In this document: one piece after another, positions 51,863-62,269 of the stretch
Layout: each line of letters starts with the position of its first letter
Numbering within the stretch: position 1 is the stretch's first letter
Assembly: GCF_004803635.1 (NCBI RefSeq)
Contig: NZ_SSWX01000017.1
Location: 33,209 to 97,208 of the forward strand
Direction: 5' to 3'
Source of the DNA: Lampropedia aestuarii
GTDB taxonomy: Bacteria > Pseudomonadota > Gammaproteobacteria > Burkholderiales > Burkholderiaceae_C
DNA length: 64,000 bases
Notes under the pieces: model-generated
What the model was told of the DNA's origin: nothing
The model's database searches: none
What the model saw: the letters and a program-made list of their open reading frames with translations, nothing else
Position numbers and translations under genes: made by a program

Positions 51863-54436
51863 TCAAGACCCAGCCTTCAAACTAGCCCCCCGCACCTCAA
51901 TCCTTACCTGATCAAACACAGTCTTCCCATCCGCACTGCGCAACTCCAAGGTGAATTGCCCCGGCTGCGGCGGCCAATACCAATGGCTGGGGTCGCGTAA
52001 GTCTGTCACACGGGTATTGTTCATCCACCAATGCAGTTGCTTGGCCGGAGCGCTAGATGCAATGCGCAGCATTTGGTTATGGGGCGGAATATCCGGATCC
52101 AGTGCCAAAATCGTGCCGTTCAAGGGCTGGCTGATGCGCGGCTGCACACTGGTGGCATCGGCGTTGCGTTGGGATTCGGTGGAGCTTGCTGCGTTAGGGG
52201 CGGGCGCGGCGGCGCTCAGTACAAACAGGCTTTGCTCGGTGCCGGGCACAAACCATTCGTCTCTGGCCGTTTCCACCAGCTGCGCACGGTTGCGGCGCGG
52301 GTTGGGGGTTTCGGCCCCTTGTTGGTCTGGCTCGTCATAGGTGTAGCGCACGGCTTGGCGCACCAGGTCTGCAGGTGCCTTGGGCGTTGGAGCCGGGTCG
52401 ATTTGGTGCAGCCAGGCGGCCATGCTGGCCCACACGGGCGCCGCGCCCGAGATGCCGCTGACGTCTTGCATGGGCGAGCCATCGGCATTACCGACCCAGA
52501 CTCCAATCGTGAAATGCGGCGTATAGCCCATCGCCCAGTTGTCGCGCATGTCTTTGCTGGTGCCGGTTTTGACCGCGCTCCAAAAGCGCGTGGCCAGTTG
52601 GCTGTCGGTGCCAAAGGTGAGCAAGCGCGCATGGCGGTCGGACAACATGTCGCCGACGATGTAGGCGACATTGGCAGGCAGGATACGGGTGTGGTCTGCT
52701 GCCAGTGACTCACTTGCAAGGGCTGTCTTGTCTGAAGTGGTGCTGTTCGTATCCATCGTTTCAGCAGCAACGGCTGGCGCAGCAGTGCGGGCGATGCGCT
52801 GGGTGGCGACCGGGCTGCTCACGCCGGCATTGGCCAGTGTGCGGTAGGCGTTGGTGAGTTGCAGCAGGGTAACATCAACGCCACCCAATGCCAGGCTGTA
52901 GCCGTAGTAGCCCGCCGGTTCTGGCAGCGCAAAGCCCAGGGCGCGCAGCTGCGCGGCAAACCGCTCGGGCGTGACCATCAGCAAGGTGCGCACAGCCGGA
53001 ATATTCAAGGAGCTGCCTAGCGCCTGGCGCACCGAGACCCAGCCTTTGTAGCCCTGGTCGTAGTTTTCCGGGGCGTAGATGCCGTATTGCGTCGGAATTT
53101 TGGCGGGGGAGTCGTGCAGCAGCGAGGCGGCGGTCAGGCGCCGCTCGGCAATCGCCTGGGCGTACAAAAAGGGCTTGAGGGTCGAGCCGGGCTGGCGCAG
53201 CGCGACTACCGCGTCGACCTGGTCGGCCTGGCTCAGGGCTTGGCCTGAAGAGCCCACCCAGGCGAGGATTTCGCCGCTGGCATTGTCCAGCACCAAGACG
53301 GCGCCGTCTTGCACGTTTTTGCCTTGCAGCGCGCCCAGGTGCAATTGCAGCGTTTGCTGGGCATGCAATTGGATGCGCCGATCCAGACTGCTGGGCAGTT
53401 GTTCGGGCAGGGCGGTGTGTGGGTTCTGGCTGCGCCATTGCTGCATCGCGTAGCGGGCAAAATGCGGCGCTGGGCCACTGACGGGCTCAAAGTGGCGGTT
53501 GCGCAACGCGGCCGAGGTATACAAATTCAGGGCTTTGCAGTCTTCGCCCCAAGGCGATTGGGCTTGTTGCAGGATCTGGCAGGCTCGCTCACTGACCCTG
53601 GCGGCTGGCGCGTTGGGTGCGCGCAGCAAGGCGGCGGCAATCGCGGCTTCGCGCTGGTCCAAGCCGTGCGGGGCTTTGCCAAACAGGCTACGTGAGAGTG
53701 CGTCAATGCCGATGATCTCGCCCCGAAAGGGCACGAGGTTCAGGTAGGCTTCAAGGATTTCGGCTTTGCTCCAGCCCGCTTCCAGTTCGCGCGAAGCCCA
53801 GAGCTGGCGCCATTTTTGCCCCCAGCTGCGGCCACCAGAGCGTGAGCGCAGGCTCTCGTTGAGCAAGCCAGCCAGTTGCATCGTGATGGTCGAGGCACCA
53901 CGGGTGCGTTCGTTCCAGAGATTGGCCCAGGCGGCTGCGCCCACGGCCGACCAGTCAACGCCGCTGTGCTCGTAGAAATTTTTGTCTTCGGTGAGCAAGA
54001 CGGCGTGCAGCAAGGCTGGCGAGACGTCGGCCAGGCCGACCCAGTCGCCTTTTCTGGCCGTGAAGTCGGTGCGGATGCGCTGTAGGCGTTGGCCATTGCG
54101 GTCCAGCAGCCAATGCTCGCTGCTGCGGTAGTCGCTGTGCACTTGCGCAAAACTGGGCAGTTCTGCGTCATCGCCTGTTTCAGCATTTGCTTGCGCGGCT
54201 GCACTGGGTGCGGCCTGCGTGGTGGTTTGTGCCATGGCGGGTTGGGCCAGCAGGCAGGCGAGCGCCAAGCCCAGGCTGCGCCAGCCGCCCAGCAGTGCGC
54301 GGGCGATTGGCGTGTCAATTGGCGTGACAGGGGTGAGCGGGGCGGCGTTCATGGCCTGCAAAGATGCCAGCGGCCCGAATGGGTGGCTTGCGCTGCTCCA
54401 TTCGGTCTGGCGGCTGCCCCAGCGGTTGCGCTTCAA
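51863..54436 (-). CDS. pbpC: Penicillin-binding protein 1C
   Basis: A bifunctional peptidoglycan synthase of 857 residues. A signal or anchor segment comes first (SLGLALACLLAQPAMAQ). The GT51 transglycosylase follows, with AVLLTEDKNFYEHSGVDW and GASTITMQLAGLL. The transpeptidase has SxxK in RQPGSTLKPF, SxN in SSLNIPA and KTG in VKTGTSKDMRDNWAMGYT. A C-terminal PBP1C-specific beta domain closes it. It starts with TTG at 54434-54436, overlapping the stop of the alpha-2-macroglobulin gene. PBP1C and that inhibitor are co-encoded in many proteobacteria and are thought to repair the wall and trap attacking proteases together. Confidence 0.93.
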   Translation of the reverse strand: MKRNRWGSRQTEWSSASHPFGPLASLQAMNAAPLTPVTPIDTPIARALLGGWRSLGLALACLLAQPAMAQTTTQAAPSAAAQANAETGDDAELPSFAQVHSDYRSSEHWLLDRNGQRLQRIRTDFTARKGDWVGLADVSPALLHAVLLTEDKNFYEHSGVDWSAVGAAAWANLWNERTRGASTITMQLAGLLNESLRSRSGGRSWGQKWRQLWASRELEAGWSKAEILEAYLNLVPFRGEIIGIDALSRSLFGKAPHGLDQREAAIAAALLRAPNAPAARVSERACQILQQAQSPWGEDCKALNLYTSAALRNRHFEPVSGPAPHFARYAMQQWRSQNPHTALPEQLPSSLDRRIQLHAQQTLQLHLGALQGKNVQDGAVLVLDNASGEILAWVGSSGQALSQADQVDAVVALRQPGSTLKPFLYAQAIAERRLTAASLLHDSPAKIPTQYGIYAPENYDQGYKGWVSVRQALGSSLNIPAVRTLLMVTPERFAAQLRALGFALPEPAGYYGYSLALGGVDVTLLQLTNAYRTLANAGVSSPVATQRIARTAAPAVAAETMDTNSTTSDKTALASESLAADHTRILPANVAYIVGDMLSDRHARLLTFGTDSQLATRFWSAVKTGTSKDMRDNWAMGYTPHFTIGVWVGNADGSPMQDVSGISGAAPVWASMAAWLHQIDPAPTPKAPADLVRQAVRYTYDEPDQQGAETPNPRRNRAQLVETARDEWFVPGTEQSLFVLSAAAPAPNAASSTESQRNADATSVQPRISQPLNGTILALDPDIPPHNQMLRIASSAPAKQLHWWMNNTRVTDLRDPSHWYWPPQPGQFTLELRSADGKTVFDQVRIEVRGASLKAGS

Positions 54437-57400
54437 CGGGGCAGGTCTCCAATGGTCATGGCCTGGTTGGGCGTTTCAGCAAACACTTGCGGCATGTACA
54501 GGGCTTCGGCCCGCGTGGGCGGCAGGAAGAAGCTGCCCGGCTGGTTCAGGCGCACCGTGTACTGGTAGCGGGTCGCGCCTTGTGGCAGGCCGTAGTAGTA
54601 CACGCGCATCACATCCATTTTGCGCTCTTCCCAGGCAATGCTCCAGCGGTTCGTGTTGTTCTCGTCCTCGTCCTTATTGGTCGATGTGGCAATGCTGGCA
54701 TCGCGCCCCAGGCCGCTGCCCAGGATGGTACTGCCGCTAGGGATGGGGTCGGTCAGCGCGGTCATGCCGACTTCGACGTTGCTGTGCACAGTCAGTGTGA
54801 CACGGTAGATATCGCCTTGCTGCCAGACACCAGCTTGCGCTTGCTGGATCGGCGTAATGGTTTTTTCCACACGCAGACCAGACGAGACGGGCTCGGTAAT
54901 CGGCACGGCAGCCAGCGCACTGATGGTTACCCACGGCTTGCCCATGCCGAACTGCTCGATGGACAAGGTGGTGGTGCTTTGGCTGTCACCTAGCAGGGCA
55001 ATCGCATCAGGCCATGCAAAGTCCATGCGCAGCTTGTCGGTGCTGGTGTTGACTGGGCGGCTGGCGGCGTTGCCGCTGGCTGCAGGCTGTGGGGCCCAGG
55101 CGCGTTCTTGTTTGTCGCCTGCGTAGCTGGCTTCAAGCTGGCCGGTGACTGGCTCCGATTCGTGCAGTTGCGCAAAGGTGCGCAGTGCCAGTTGGCCCCA
55201 GATGTTGGCCGTGGTCGTGCCCCAGTTGCCGTTTTTCTGGCGCGCCAGCAAGCCGCTGGCCAAGCCGCCCATGTCGTCGTGCCAGCTTGGCAGATCGGCC
55301 GTCAGCAGCAGCAAGCGTGCGGCGTTGGAGTCGCCATTTTGCATCATCCACCACCAGTTGTCGTTTTTCTCCGTGGTAAAGAGAATTGCGCCACCGGTCA
55401 GCATGAGGCGGCTGCGCAGTTCTTGCTCAACCACTTGCAGATGCTGCGCGCGCTGGGCAATGCCAGGCAGGTTTTTCAAGATTTGCAGCCAGTCCAGCAG
55501 TGCATGTGTGGGCAGGCGTTGCGGGGTGATTTGCATGCTCTCGAGCATGCTGGGGCTGGCGGCATCTTGCGCGCTGAGGGCGGCAATGACAAACAAGCGG
55601 TCAACGGTGCGGTTGTTGCGCACGGATTCGTATGGGCGCTCCAGGCGGCCTTCGACCACATTGGTCAGGGCTTCGATCATTGTGCTGCGTGAGGCCTCAT
55701 CCATGCGCATGCTGTCTTCATCCAGGGATTGCATGACCGCATCGAGGGCGAGCAGGTGCGCAGTCAGGTAGATGCTGCCGGAATCCGGGCGACGCGGTGG
55801 GAAGAACGAGGCCAGGCCTTGGCTGTCCAGATAGCTGGGCAGATCGGCTTCGGCGATGTCGAACAGGTCCTGGTCCATCAAACCAATCGCTTTGCTGTAG
55901 CGCTGCTCCAGGCAGGTGTACGGGTACCAATTCCACCAGCGTTGCAGGCCAGGCAGGATGTCGCCAGCCAGCGAGGCCTGGGCATCAATTTGCAGGTGGC
56001 CACTGCCTTCGACGGCACCGGCAGGCACGCTGGCTTGCACTTGCAGCGGCGCTGTCAGCTGGCGCAGACTGGCTTGTCGTACCGTGACAGGCACAGCAGG
56101 CAGCAGGGTTTGGGTGATTTTCAGGCTGTCGCTGAATGCTGGGCCGCTGCCTTGGGTGTCAGCCTGCAGCTCCCAAACAATCGCGCCTTGCGGCGCGGCC
56201 GAATGCAAGGCGGGCGCTGTGACGCGCCATTGCACGGTCTGTGCACCGCCCGATGGAATCTCCACCGTGCTGGCTGCCAGTGATGCCTCGTTCTGCTGGC
56301 CGCTGACTTGCACAGTCATGGCCTTGTCGCTGCTGTTGCGGATGGTAAAGCGCGCATCGTAGGCGTCACCAGCGCGCACCACCGGCGGCAGGCCGCTGAT
56401 GATTTGCAGGTCTTGGGAGACGACCAGCTCGCTGCTGCCCGAGCCAAAGAATTGCTCGCCTTCGCTGGCAATCGCTTGCGCGTGGAAGGTGGTCAGGCTG
56501 TCGTTGAGTTTCACATCGACCACGGCCTTGCCGTTGGCATCGAGCTGGATACGCGGCTGCCAGCTGACCAGCGTGTCAAACAGTTCGCGGGTGGTGCCGT
56601 CAGCACCACTGCCACCGCCACCACCAGCGGGGGCGGATTTGCGGCCGTAGTGGCGCCTGCCCAGCACTTCCATTTGCGCGGTCGAGGTGACCACGCCCCA
56701 GCCGCGCGTTTGCATCATCGCTGACAGCAAGTCCCAGGTCGGGTTGGCCGACAGCTCTAGCAGGGCTTTGTCGACCACGGCCAGGGCGACTTCGGCGTTG
56801 GCCGCTGGCTTGCCGTTCGGCAGGCGCGCTTCAATCGTCAGCTTGGCAGTATCGCGTATCGCGTATTTGTCTTTGTCGGCTTTGACGCTGACCTGGATGC
56901 GGTGGCCTTCGTAGCCGACCTTGATGGCGGCGACGCCAAAGCGGTGGCTAGGTTTGCTCAGGTCGACCATCGCAGTTGGTGCGACGGCTTCGCCGGTGTC
57001 GTTGCGCCAGGCTTGCCACCACACTATGGGAGAGCGGAAGCCCCAGGTGAAGAAGCTGTACCAGGGCACATCACGCAGCCGGCCGCGCACAGCCAGCACG
57101 CTGACGTACATATTCGGGGCCCAGGCTTCGCCAACTTTGAGGGTAAAGCTTGGGTCCTGGCCACTCAGCTCGATGACGTGGGTCTCCAGAATGCCTTCAC
57201 GCTCGACTGCGACCAGCGCTTGTGCTTTGCGGTAGGGCATGCGCACCTGGAAGCGAGCGGTTTCGCCAGGTTCGTAATTGGGCTTTTCGGGCAAGATGTC
57301 CATGCGGTCCGAGGCTTCGCTGTCAAACCACATCTCGCCTTCGCGTGTGACCCAGACTTGGGTGGCGGCAGCAAAGGTCTGTTTGGCGCTGTCTTGAACT

Positions 57401-60400
57401 TGTGCGACCAGCTCAATCTGGCCGGGCTCTTGCAGGTTGGCGGTACAGGCAAAGCGGCCGCTGGCATCACTCGTGCCTTGGCAGACGGTGCCTAGGTCCT
57501 TGCTCTCGTAGTGGTGCTCGTATTTGTAGAAGCCGCCGACCATGCGTTTGCGCGTGGTCAGTGTGGTGTGGGCCAGGGCGCGCACGGTCACCGGGGTATT
57601 GGCGCGTGGGCTGCCATCGGGGCTCAGCACAATGGTGCGCACAAGCAGTGGTTTTTTGACCGAAATCCAGCTGTCGGTCGCAATGCCCACCAAGGTGTCG
57701 CTAGGCCACCAAGGGCGCACGCTGGTGATGGTTTGCATCTCGCCGTTCGGGTCTTCAAAGGTCGCTTCAACGCGCAGATTGGAGAGGCCGTTGCTGCCGT
57801 CTTGCGCCGTGGGTTTCAAGCCATTAATGGTGAAGGTGGCGCTGCCTTCCTTATTCAGGCGCAGGGCCTTTTTATCCAGCAGCAGGTGTTTGCGTTGGGC
57901 ATCGAGTTGAGTTGATGCGTTATTGTCCGCGGCGTCGTCCTGTTCGCTGTTGCTGGGGTTCGGGGCGTCAAAGCTGTAGCTGGGGTAGTTGTCAAAGCGC
58001 AGCGTGCGCGGCTCCAGCATCGCTGAGATTTGCACTGGCCAATCGGCTGCAGCGCCGCCGCTGACATAGCCCAGCTGCACATTCATGTCGACGCTGTCGA
58101 CGCCGACCAGCGTGGCATTGCCCACCGGTGTCATGCTGCCTTCAAACACCGGCAGCCTGAATTCTTCCACGCGGAAGCTGCTGGTGCTGTAGCTATTGGT
58201 GTAGCGTTCGCCTTGCAGCGTGACCATGTACTGGCCCAGCGCCGCAGATTGAGGCAGCTTTAATTCAGAAACGGCGCTGGCCGTGCTGTTGCCAGCGGTA
58301 TTCCACTCCAGCTCTTGTTCGTATTCCTTGCCGCTGCCGATATGGCGCACGACCATTTTGGCGGGTAACTCGTCTTGTGCGGGAGCGGCAAAGCCGTTGA
58401 GGGTTTGCGCACGCACGAAGTGCTTCATCGAGACGGTTTCTCCAGCGCGCAGCAGGCTGCGGTCCAGCACGGTATGGGCGACTGATTCGTGCGCGCTGTA
58501 GTAGGGTGAGCTGGTCGGCACGTTGAAGCGCCACGGCTCTATGCCGCGGGTCCAGTCACTCCAGACCAGGCCCATGTCTTCGCCATCTGCCGAGCGGGCC
58601 GAAATCATATAGGCGCGGGAATTCCAATAATTGCCATCGCGGCGGCATTCGCTCGGCGGGCCTTTGATCTCGTCAAAACGGGCAATGCCCTCGGAGTCGG
58701 TCGTGGCGTTGGCGACCACGCTGCCATCGCAGCGGTTGATCTGGACTTTGGCATTGGCCACTGGCAGGCCGCTGTCCAGTGAAGTCACCCAGGCCAGGGA
58801 GTTTTCCCCGCCGAGCTTGAAGTGCACGGCCAAATTCGTGACCAGCACGCTGGTGCGCGCATACAGCACGCGGGCGCTGGCGTAATCAGGATCGAGCAAG
58901 GCCTGTCCCAGCGCGGGCGAGGCGGCTTCGACGACTTGGAAGCCTGGTTTCAAAGGAATGCCGACAACTTCCGTGGCCGCACGGTCTTTGTTGTTGGAGC
59001 TGGCGGGAATGGTTTGTTTTTCTGTGCCAGCGACGCCGTTCAGCAGGGAAATCGCGCGTGCCTCAATGTAGGAGGGCTCGCGCTCGTCGGCTTCCTTTTT
59101 ATTCATGATCGGCAAATCACGGATGCCAGCTTCTTCAGCGAAGGTGCGACTGACAAAATTGCCTGGGCTAAAGCGCTCGGTCAGGAACATCCATTCGATG
59201 ATCTCGGCATCGGACTGCACTGGCAAGATCGTGATTGGCAGTGGCGCTTCGACACGGCGCAAGGTGATCGGCAGCAGCGCACGCTCGTGGTAGCCCTCGG
59301 CAAACGGCTCGATGATGGCGAAATTGCCGGTGGGGAATTTTGCCAGCGCCGGGGCGTTGCCCGTCTTGACGGTCAGCGGGTACGCTGCGGCGTTCTCTAG
59401 GGGGCGACCGGCTTCGTCTTGCAGGCCTTCTGGCAGGCTCAGGCTCAGCTGTGCTTGCTCAGGGAATGGGCCTTCAAATACGACGGTGTTAAAGGCCTGA
59501 CCTTGGTATGCGACTGGATTGTCCTGCCATTGCGACAGTGTGATGGATTGGCCATCGCTATAGCCCCATTCGTCGCGGATTTGGACGCTAGGCTGCCAGC
59601 TTTGCTTGTCGTGTTGCAATTGGAACTGCTCGATCCAGCGCATATCGACATCGGCGCTCAAACGCAGCTCAAACGGCAACACCGGGATGCAAGGCTCGCT
59701 GGCTTGCTCGCGCTGGCAGGAGAAGGTGGCCTCAAACGGTGCACGCACTGTGTATTCAAAGGTTTGTGCTTCTTCGGTTTTGAGGCCATTCGGCGCAGCA
59801 ATGCCTTTACCCCAGACCAGCGTCATATCGGTGCCGGCGGTCAGGCGGCGCTGGCAGGCCAGTGCGACGGTGTTCTTGTCATTGGCTTGTGCATCGCCGT
59901 CGTAGCGCGAATCAACCAACTCCAGCAAGGTGCTGCGTTCGGCCTCGCTGAGTATGCGCACGGGAATGCGCTCGCCCACATCTTTGGTTTGGCACCAGCT
60001 GCGCGAGGCAATTGAGGCCAGATCCACTGGACTGTTGAGATAGAGCAGAAATTGCTGTTCCTCGTCAATCGCACCATCCCAGCGGTAGGGCAGAATATGC
60101 TCAACAGCTGGGCCGCCGGTATTGAAGTTGTGTGCCTTGGTAGCAGCCAGGCCGGCCCCATCCAAGTCTTTGAAGGCGGCGTTGCTTTGTACACTGCACA
60201 ACTCACCACCGCCTATTGGTTTGGTAAAGTCAAAGACCCAGCGGCGCTCGTCAATCCAGCGGCCACTGCCTGCGGCCTCTTGGCCATTGCAATGAACTTG
60301 TACTGGCGCAGTCGCAGTTGGCTGGCCAAGCGGCACAGCGGCTTTTTGCATGGTCACAACCACTTGCACGGCATCTGAGACACGCCCGGATGGTGTGATG

Positions 60401-60492
60401 GACTGGATCGTGGCAGCCTGGCTCAGACCAGCGTAGAGTACGCTGAGGCCAACTGCCAATTTGCGAGTGGAGGGATGAAGTGAAAAAGCCAT
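54433..60492 (-). CDS. yfhM: Bacterial alpha-2-macroglobulin (YfhM-like), thioester type
   Basis: A 2,019-residue protease-trapping protein. A signal peptide (MAFSLHPSTRKLAVGLSVLYAGLSQA) leads into MG domains. The thioester motif YTCLEQRYS has the reactive Cys at about residue 1527. A glycine-rich bait-side loop (SAPAGGGGGSGADG) precedes LFDTLVSWQP. The ending SFFLPPTRAEALYMPQVFAE is typical. Unlike E. coli YfhM, no lipobox cysteine follows the signal peptide, so it appears to be soluble in the periplasm. It lies 25 bp after ruvA and overlaps pbpC by 4 bp. Confidence 0.93.
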   Translation of the reverse strand: MAFSLHPSTRKLAVGLSVLYAGLSQAATIQSITPSGRVSDAVQVVVTMQKAAVPLGQPTATAPVQVHCNGQEAAGSGRWIDERRWVFDFTKPIGGGELCSVQSNAAFKDLDGAGLAATKAHNFNTGGPAVEHILPYRWDGAIDEEQQFLLYLNSPVDLASIASRSWCQTKDVGERIPVRILSEAERSTLLELVDSRYDGDAQANDKNTVALACQRRLTAGTDMTLVWGKGIAAPNGLKTEEAQTFEYTVRAPFEATFSCQREQASEPCIPVLPFELRLSADVDMRWIEQFQLQHDKQSWQPSVQIRDEWGYSDGQSITLSQWQDNPVAYQGQAFNTVVFEGPFPEQAQLSLSLPEGLQDEAGRPLENAAAYPLTVKTGNAPALAKFPTGNFAIIEPFAEGYHERALLPITLRRVEAPLPITILPVQSDAEIIEWMFLTERFSPGNFVSRTFAEEAGIRDLPIMNKKEADEREPSYIEARAISLLNGVAGTEKQTIPASSNNKDRAATEVVGIPLKPGFQVVEAASPALGQALLDPDYASARVLYARTSVLVTNLAVHFKLGGENSLAWVTSLDSGLPVANAKVQINRCDGSVVANATTDSEGIARFDEIKGPPSECRRDGNYWNSRAYMISARSADGEDMGLVWSDWTRGIEPWRFNVPTSSPYYSAHESVAHTVLDRSLLRAGETVSMKHFVRAQTLNGFAAPAQDELPAKMVVRHIGSGKEYEQELEWNTAGNSTASAVSELKLPQSAALGQYMVTLQGERYTNSYSTSSFRVEEFRLPVFEGSMTPVGNATLVGVDSVDMNVQLGYVSGGAAADWPVQISAMLEPRTLRFDNYPSYSFDAPNPSNSEQDDAADNNASTQLDAQRKHLLLDKKALRLNKEGSATFTINGLKPTAQDGSNGLSNLRVEATFEDPNGEMQTITSVRPWWPSDTLVGIATDSWISVKKPLLVRTIVLSPDGSPRANTPVTVRALAHTTLTTRKRMVGGFYKYEHHYESKDLGTVCQGTSDASGRFACTANLQEPGQIELVAQVQDSAKQTFAAATQVWVTREGEMWFDSEASDRMDILPEKPNYEPGETARFQVRMPYRKAQALVAVEREGILETHVIELSGQDPSFTLKVGEAWAPNMYVSVLAVRGRLRDVPWYSFFTWGFRSPIVWWQAWRNDTGEAVAPTAMVDLSKPSHRFGVAAIKVGYEGHRIQVSVKADKDKYAIRDTAKLTIEARLPNGKPAANAEVALAVVDKALLELSANPTWDLLSAMMQTRGWGVVTSTAQMEVLGRRHYGRKSAPAGGGGGSGADGTTRELFDTLVSWQPRIQLDANGKAVVDVKLNDSLTTFHAQAIASEGEQFFGSGSSELVVSQDLQIISGLPPVVRAGDAYDARFTIRNSSDKAMTVQVSGQQNEASLAASTVEIPSGGAQTVQWRVTAPALHSAAPQGAIVWELQADTQGSGPAFSDSLKITQTLLPAVPVTVRQASLRQLTAPLQVQASVPAGAVEGSGHLQIDAQASLAGDILPGLQRWWNWYPYTCLEQRYSKAIGLMDQDLFDIAEADLPSYLDSQGLASFFPPRRPDSGSIYLTAHLLALDAVMQSLDEDSMRMDEASRSTMIEALTNVVEGRLERPYESVRNNRTVDRLFVIAALSAQDAASPSMLESMQITPQRLPTHALLDWLQILKNLPGIAQRAQHLQVVEQELRSRLMLTGGAILFTTEKNDNWWWMMQNGDSNAARLLLLTADLPSWHDDMGGLASGLLARQKNGNWGTTTANIWGQLALRTFAQLHESEPVTGQLEASYAGDKQERAWAPQPAASGNAASRPVNTSTDKLRMDFAWPDAIALLGDSQSTTTLSIEQFGMGKPWVTISALAAVPITEPVSSGLRVEKTITPIQQAQAGVWQQGDIYRVTLTVHSNVEVGMTALTDPIPSGSTILGSGLGRDASIATSTNKDEDENNTNRWSIAWEERKMDVMRVYYYGLPQGATRYQYTVRLNQPGSFFLPPTRAEALYMPQVFAETPNQAMTIGDLPR

Positions 60493-60517
60493 GGTCTTCC
60501 CTTGTGGTGCCTGGTGT

Positions 60518-61093
60518 TTATTTCGCTAAAGAACGCAGTGCTTGTCGAATACCTTCGCTCGTGCCAATGTCAGCTGGCAGCGTTTTGAGCGTCTGTTGTG
60601 CCTCTTTGTCGGAGTAGCCCAAGGCCAGCAAGGCCTGCAAAATATCGGCGTGGTGGTGCTGGCCCGTTGTCGCTGCGCTGGCGCCAGGCACTTCACCGAT
60701 TTTGCCTTTGAGCTCGAGCAGCATGCGCTCAGCGGTTTTTTTGCCAATGCCGGGCACACGTGTGAGCAAACCCAGCTCTTGTTGGGCAATCGCGCTGGCC
60801 AAATCACTAATCGTCATACCCGACAAAATGCTCAGAGCGGTTTTGGGCCCCAGACCCGTGACTTTGATCAACTCGCGAAAGCTGGCGCGCTCCTCCGTGC
60901 TGCCAAAACCATACAGCAAATGGGCGTCTTCGCGCACAATCATATGGGTCAGCACGCTGCAGGCCTCACCCAATTGCGGCAGGTTGTAGAAGGTGTTCAT
61001 CGACACCAAGACCTCGTAACCGACGCCGTGGCAGTCGATCACCACCAATGGAGGGGCTTTCTCCACTAACTTGCCGCTGAGTTTTCCTATCAT
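60518..61093 (-). CDS. ruvA: Holliday junction branch-migration protein RuvA
   Basis: A 191-residue RuvA, with the N-terminal OB domain ([30 protein letters not shown]), two helix-hairpin-helix motifs ([18 protein letters not shown] and [22 protein letters not shown]) and the flexible linker plus domain III ([22 protein letters not shown]). The start at 61093 gives the standard N-terminus. The usual partner ruvB does not follow; instead the alpha-2-macroglobulin gene begins 25 bp downstream. It is divergent from phoH. Confidence 0.96.
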   Translation of the reverse strand: MIGKLSGKLVEKAPPLVVIDCHGVGYEVLVSMNTFYNLPQLGEACSVLTHMIVREDAHLLYGFGSTEERASFRELIKVTGLGPKTALSILSGMTISDLASAIAQQELGLLTRVPGIGKKTAERMLLELKGKIGEVPGASAATTGQHHHADILQALLALGYSDKEAQQTLKTLPADIGTSEGIRQALRSLAK

Positions 61094-61267
61094 GCTGCTT
61101 CCAAGTATTGCGATAATGCGATTAAGCCAAAGGCTATTGCATAAAGACTGAATTATTACCGCCAAAGTATGTGGTGTCAGTCGATCCGCAGGTGATGCTC
61201 ATTGTTTCGAGACAAATCAAGCGCACCCTGTCGGTTATTGTCTTGATTGTCTCGATAGGATTCTGAT

Positions 61268-62269
61268 TTGTCAGTGATTGTGCGCCATTCTTTTATTCCT
61301 GTGAGCAATTCGCGTCTGGCTAATTTGGTGGGGCCGATGGACTCTCACATCCGCACGATTGAAGCCGCCACGCAAACCACCATTTCACGCCGTGAGGAAA
61401 CCTTCAAGGCTGAGGGCAGCAAACGCAATGCCGAGCGTGCGATCGAAGTGCTGCAGGCACTGTATGAAATTGCCCATAAAAGCATCTCTGGCGACCATTT
61501 GCAATTGATGTTGGCTGGCGACGGTCCGGTGTTGGAGGGCGCAGACGGCTCGGCGCGGCTGTCTACACGCAGAAGCGACTTGCGCGCGCGCACACCCAAC
61601 CAGACGGTTTACCTGAACCATATTGCCGACCACGACATCACCTTCGGTATTGGTCCAGCGGGTACCGGCAAGACTTATTTGGCCGTGGCTTGCGCGGTCG
61701 ATGCGCTAGAGCGCAACGCCGTGCAGCGCATTGTGCTGACCCGCCCGGCGGTTGAGGCCGGTGAGCGCCTAGGCTTTTTGCCGGGCGATTTGACGCAAAA
61801 AGTCGACCCTTACCTGCGCCCCTTGTATGACGCGCTCTATGAATTGATGGGCTTTGAACGCGTGCAGAAGGCATTTGAGCGCAATGCCTTAGAGATTGCG
61901 CCATTGGCGTTTATGCGCGGGCGCACCCTGAACAATGCGTTTGTGATTCTGGATGAGGCGCAAAACACCACGCCGGAGCAGATGAAAATGTTCCTCACTC
62001 GCATTGGCTTTGGCGCCAAGGCAGTGATCACTGGCGACGTGAGTCAGATTGACTTACCGAAAGGTACGGGCAGTGGCTTGCTGGATGCGCGGCATATTCT
62101 CAAACGCGTCAAAGGCATTGCTTTCACTGAGTTTGACAGTGGTGACGTGGTACGCCATCCGTTGGTCGCGCGCATTGTCGACGCCTACGATGCGGCTACC
62201 CCCCCGGACTACAGCAGCAGGCCTACACCTGAGGTCGGCACCAAAGCAAGGAAAAAGAACGATGACTAA
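61268..62269 (+). CDS. ybeZ: PhoH-like ATPase (YbeZ)
   Basis: A 333-residue PhoH-family protein. It has Walker A GPAGTGKT at 129-136, RIVLTRPAVEAGERLGFLPGD, and Walker B AFVILDEAQNTTPEQMKMFLTR with GFGAKAVITGD. In E. coli YbeZ interacts with the rRNA endonuclease YbeY, and the gene order here agrees. The start is TTG at 61268-61270 (MSVIVRHSF); the preceding AGGA is at acceptable spacing. It overlaps a lipoprotein gene that separates it from ybeY. Confidence 0.93.
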   Translation: MSVIVRHSFIPVSNSRLANLVGPMDSHIRTIEAATQTTISRREETFKAEGSKRNAERAIEVLQALYEIAHKSISGDHLQLMLAGDGPVLEGADGSARLSTRRSDLRARTPNQTVYLNHIADHDITFGIGPAGTGKTYLAVACAVDALERNAVQRIVLTRPAVEAGERLGFLPGDLTQKVDPYLRPLYDALYELMGFERVQKAFERNALEIAPLAFMRGRTLNNAFVILDEAQNTTPEQMKMFLTRIGFGAKAVITGDVSQIDLPKGTGSGLLDARHILKRVKGIAFTEFDSGDVVRHPLVARIVDAYDAATPPDYSSRPTPEVGTKARKKNDD

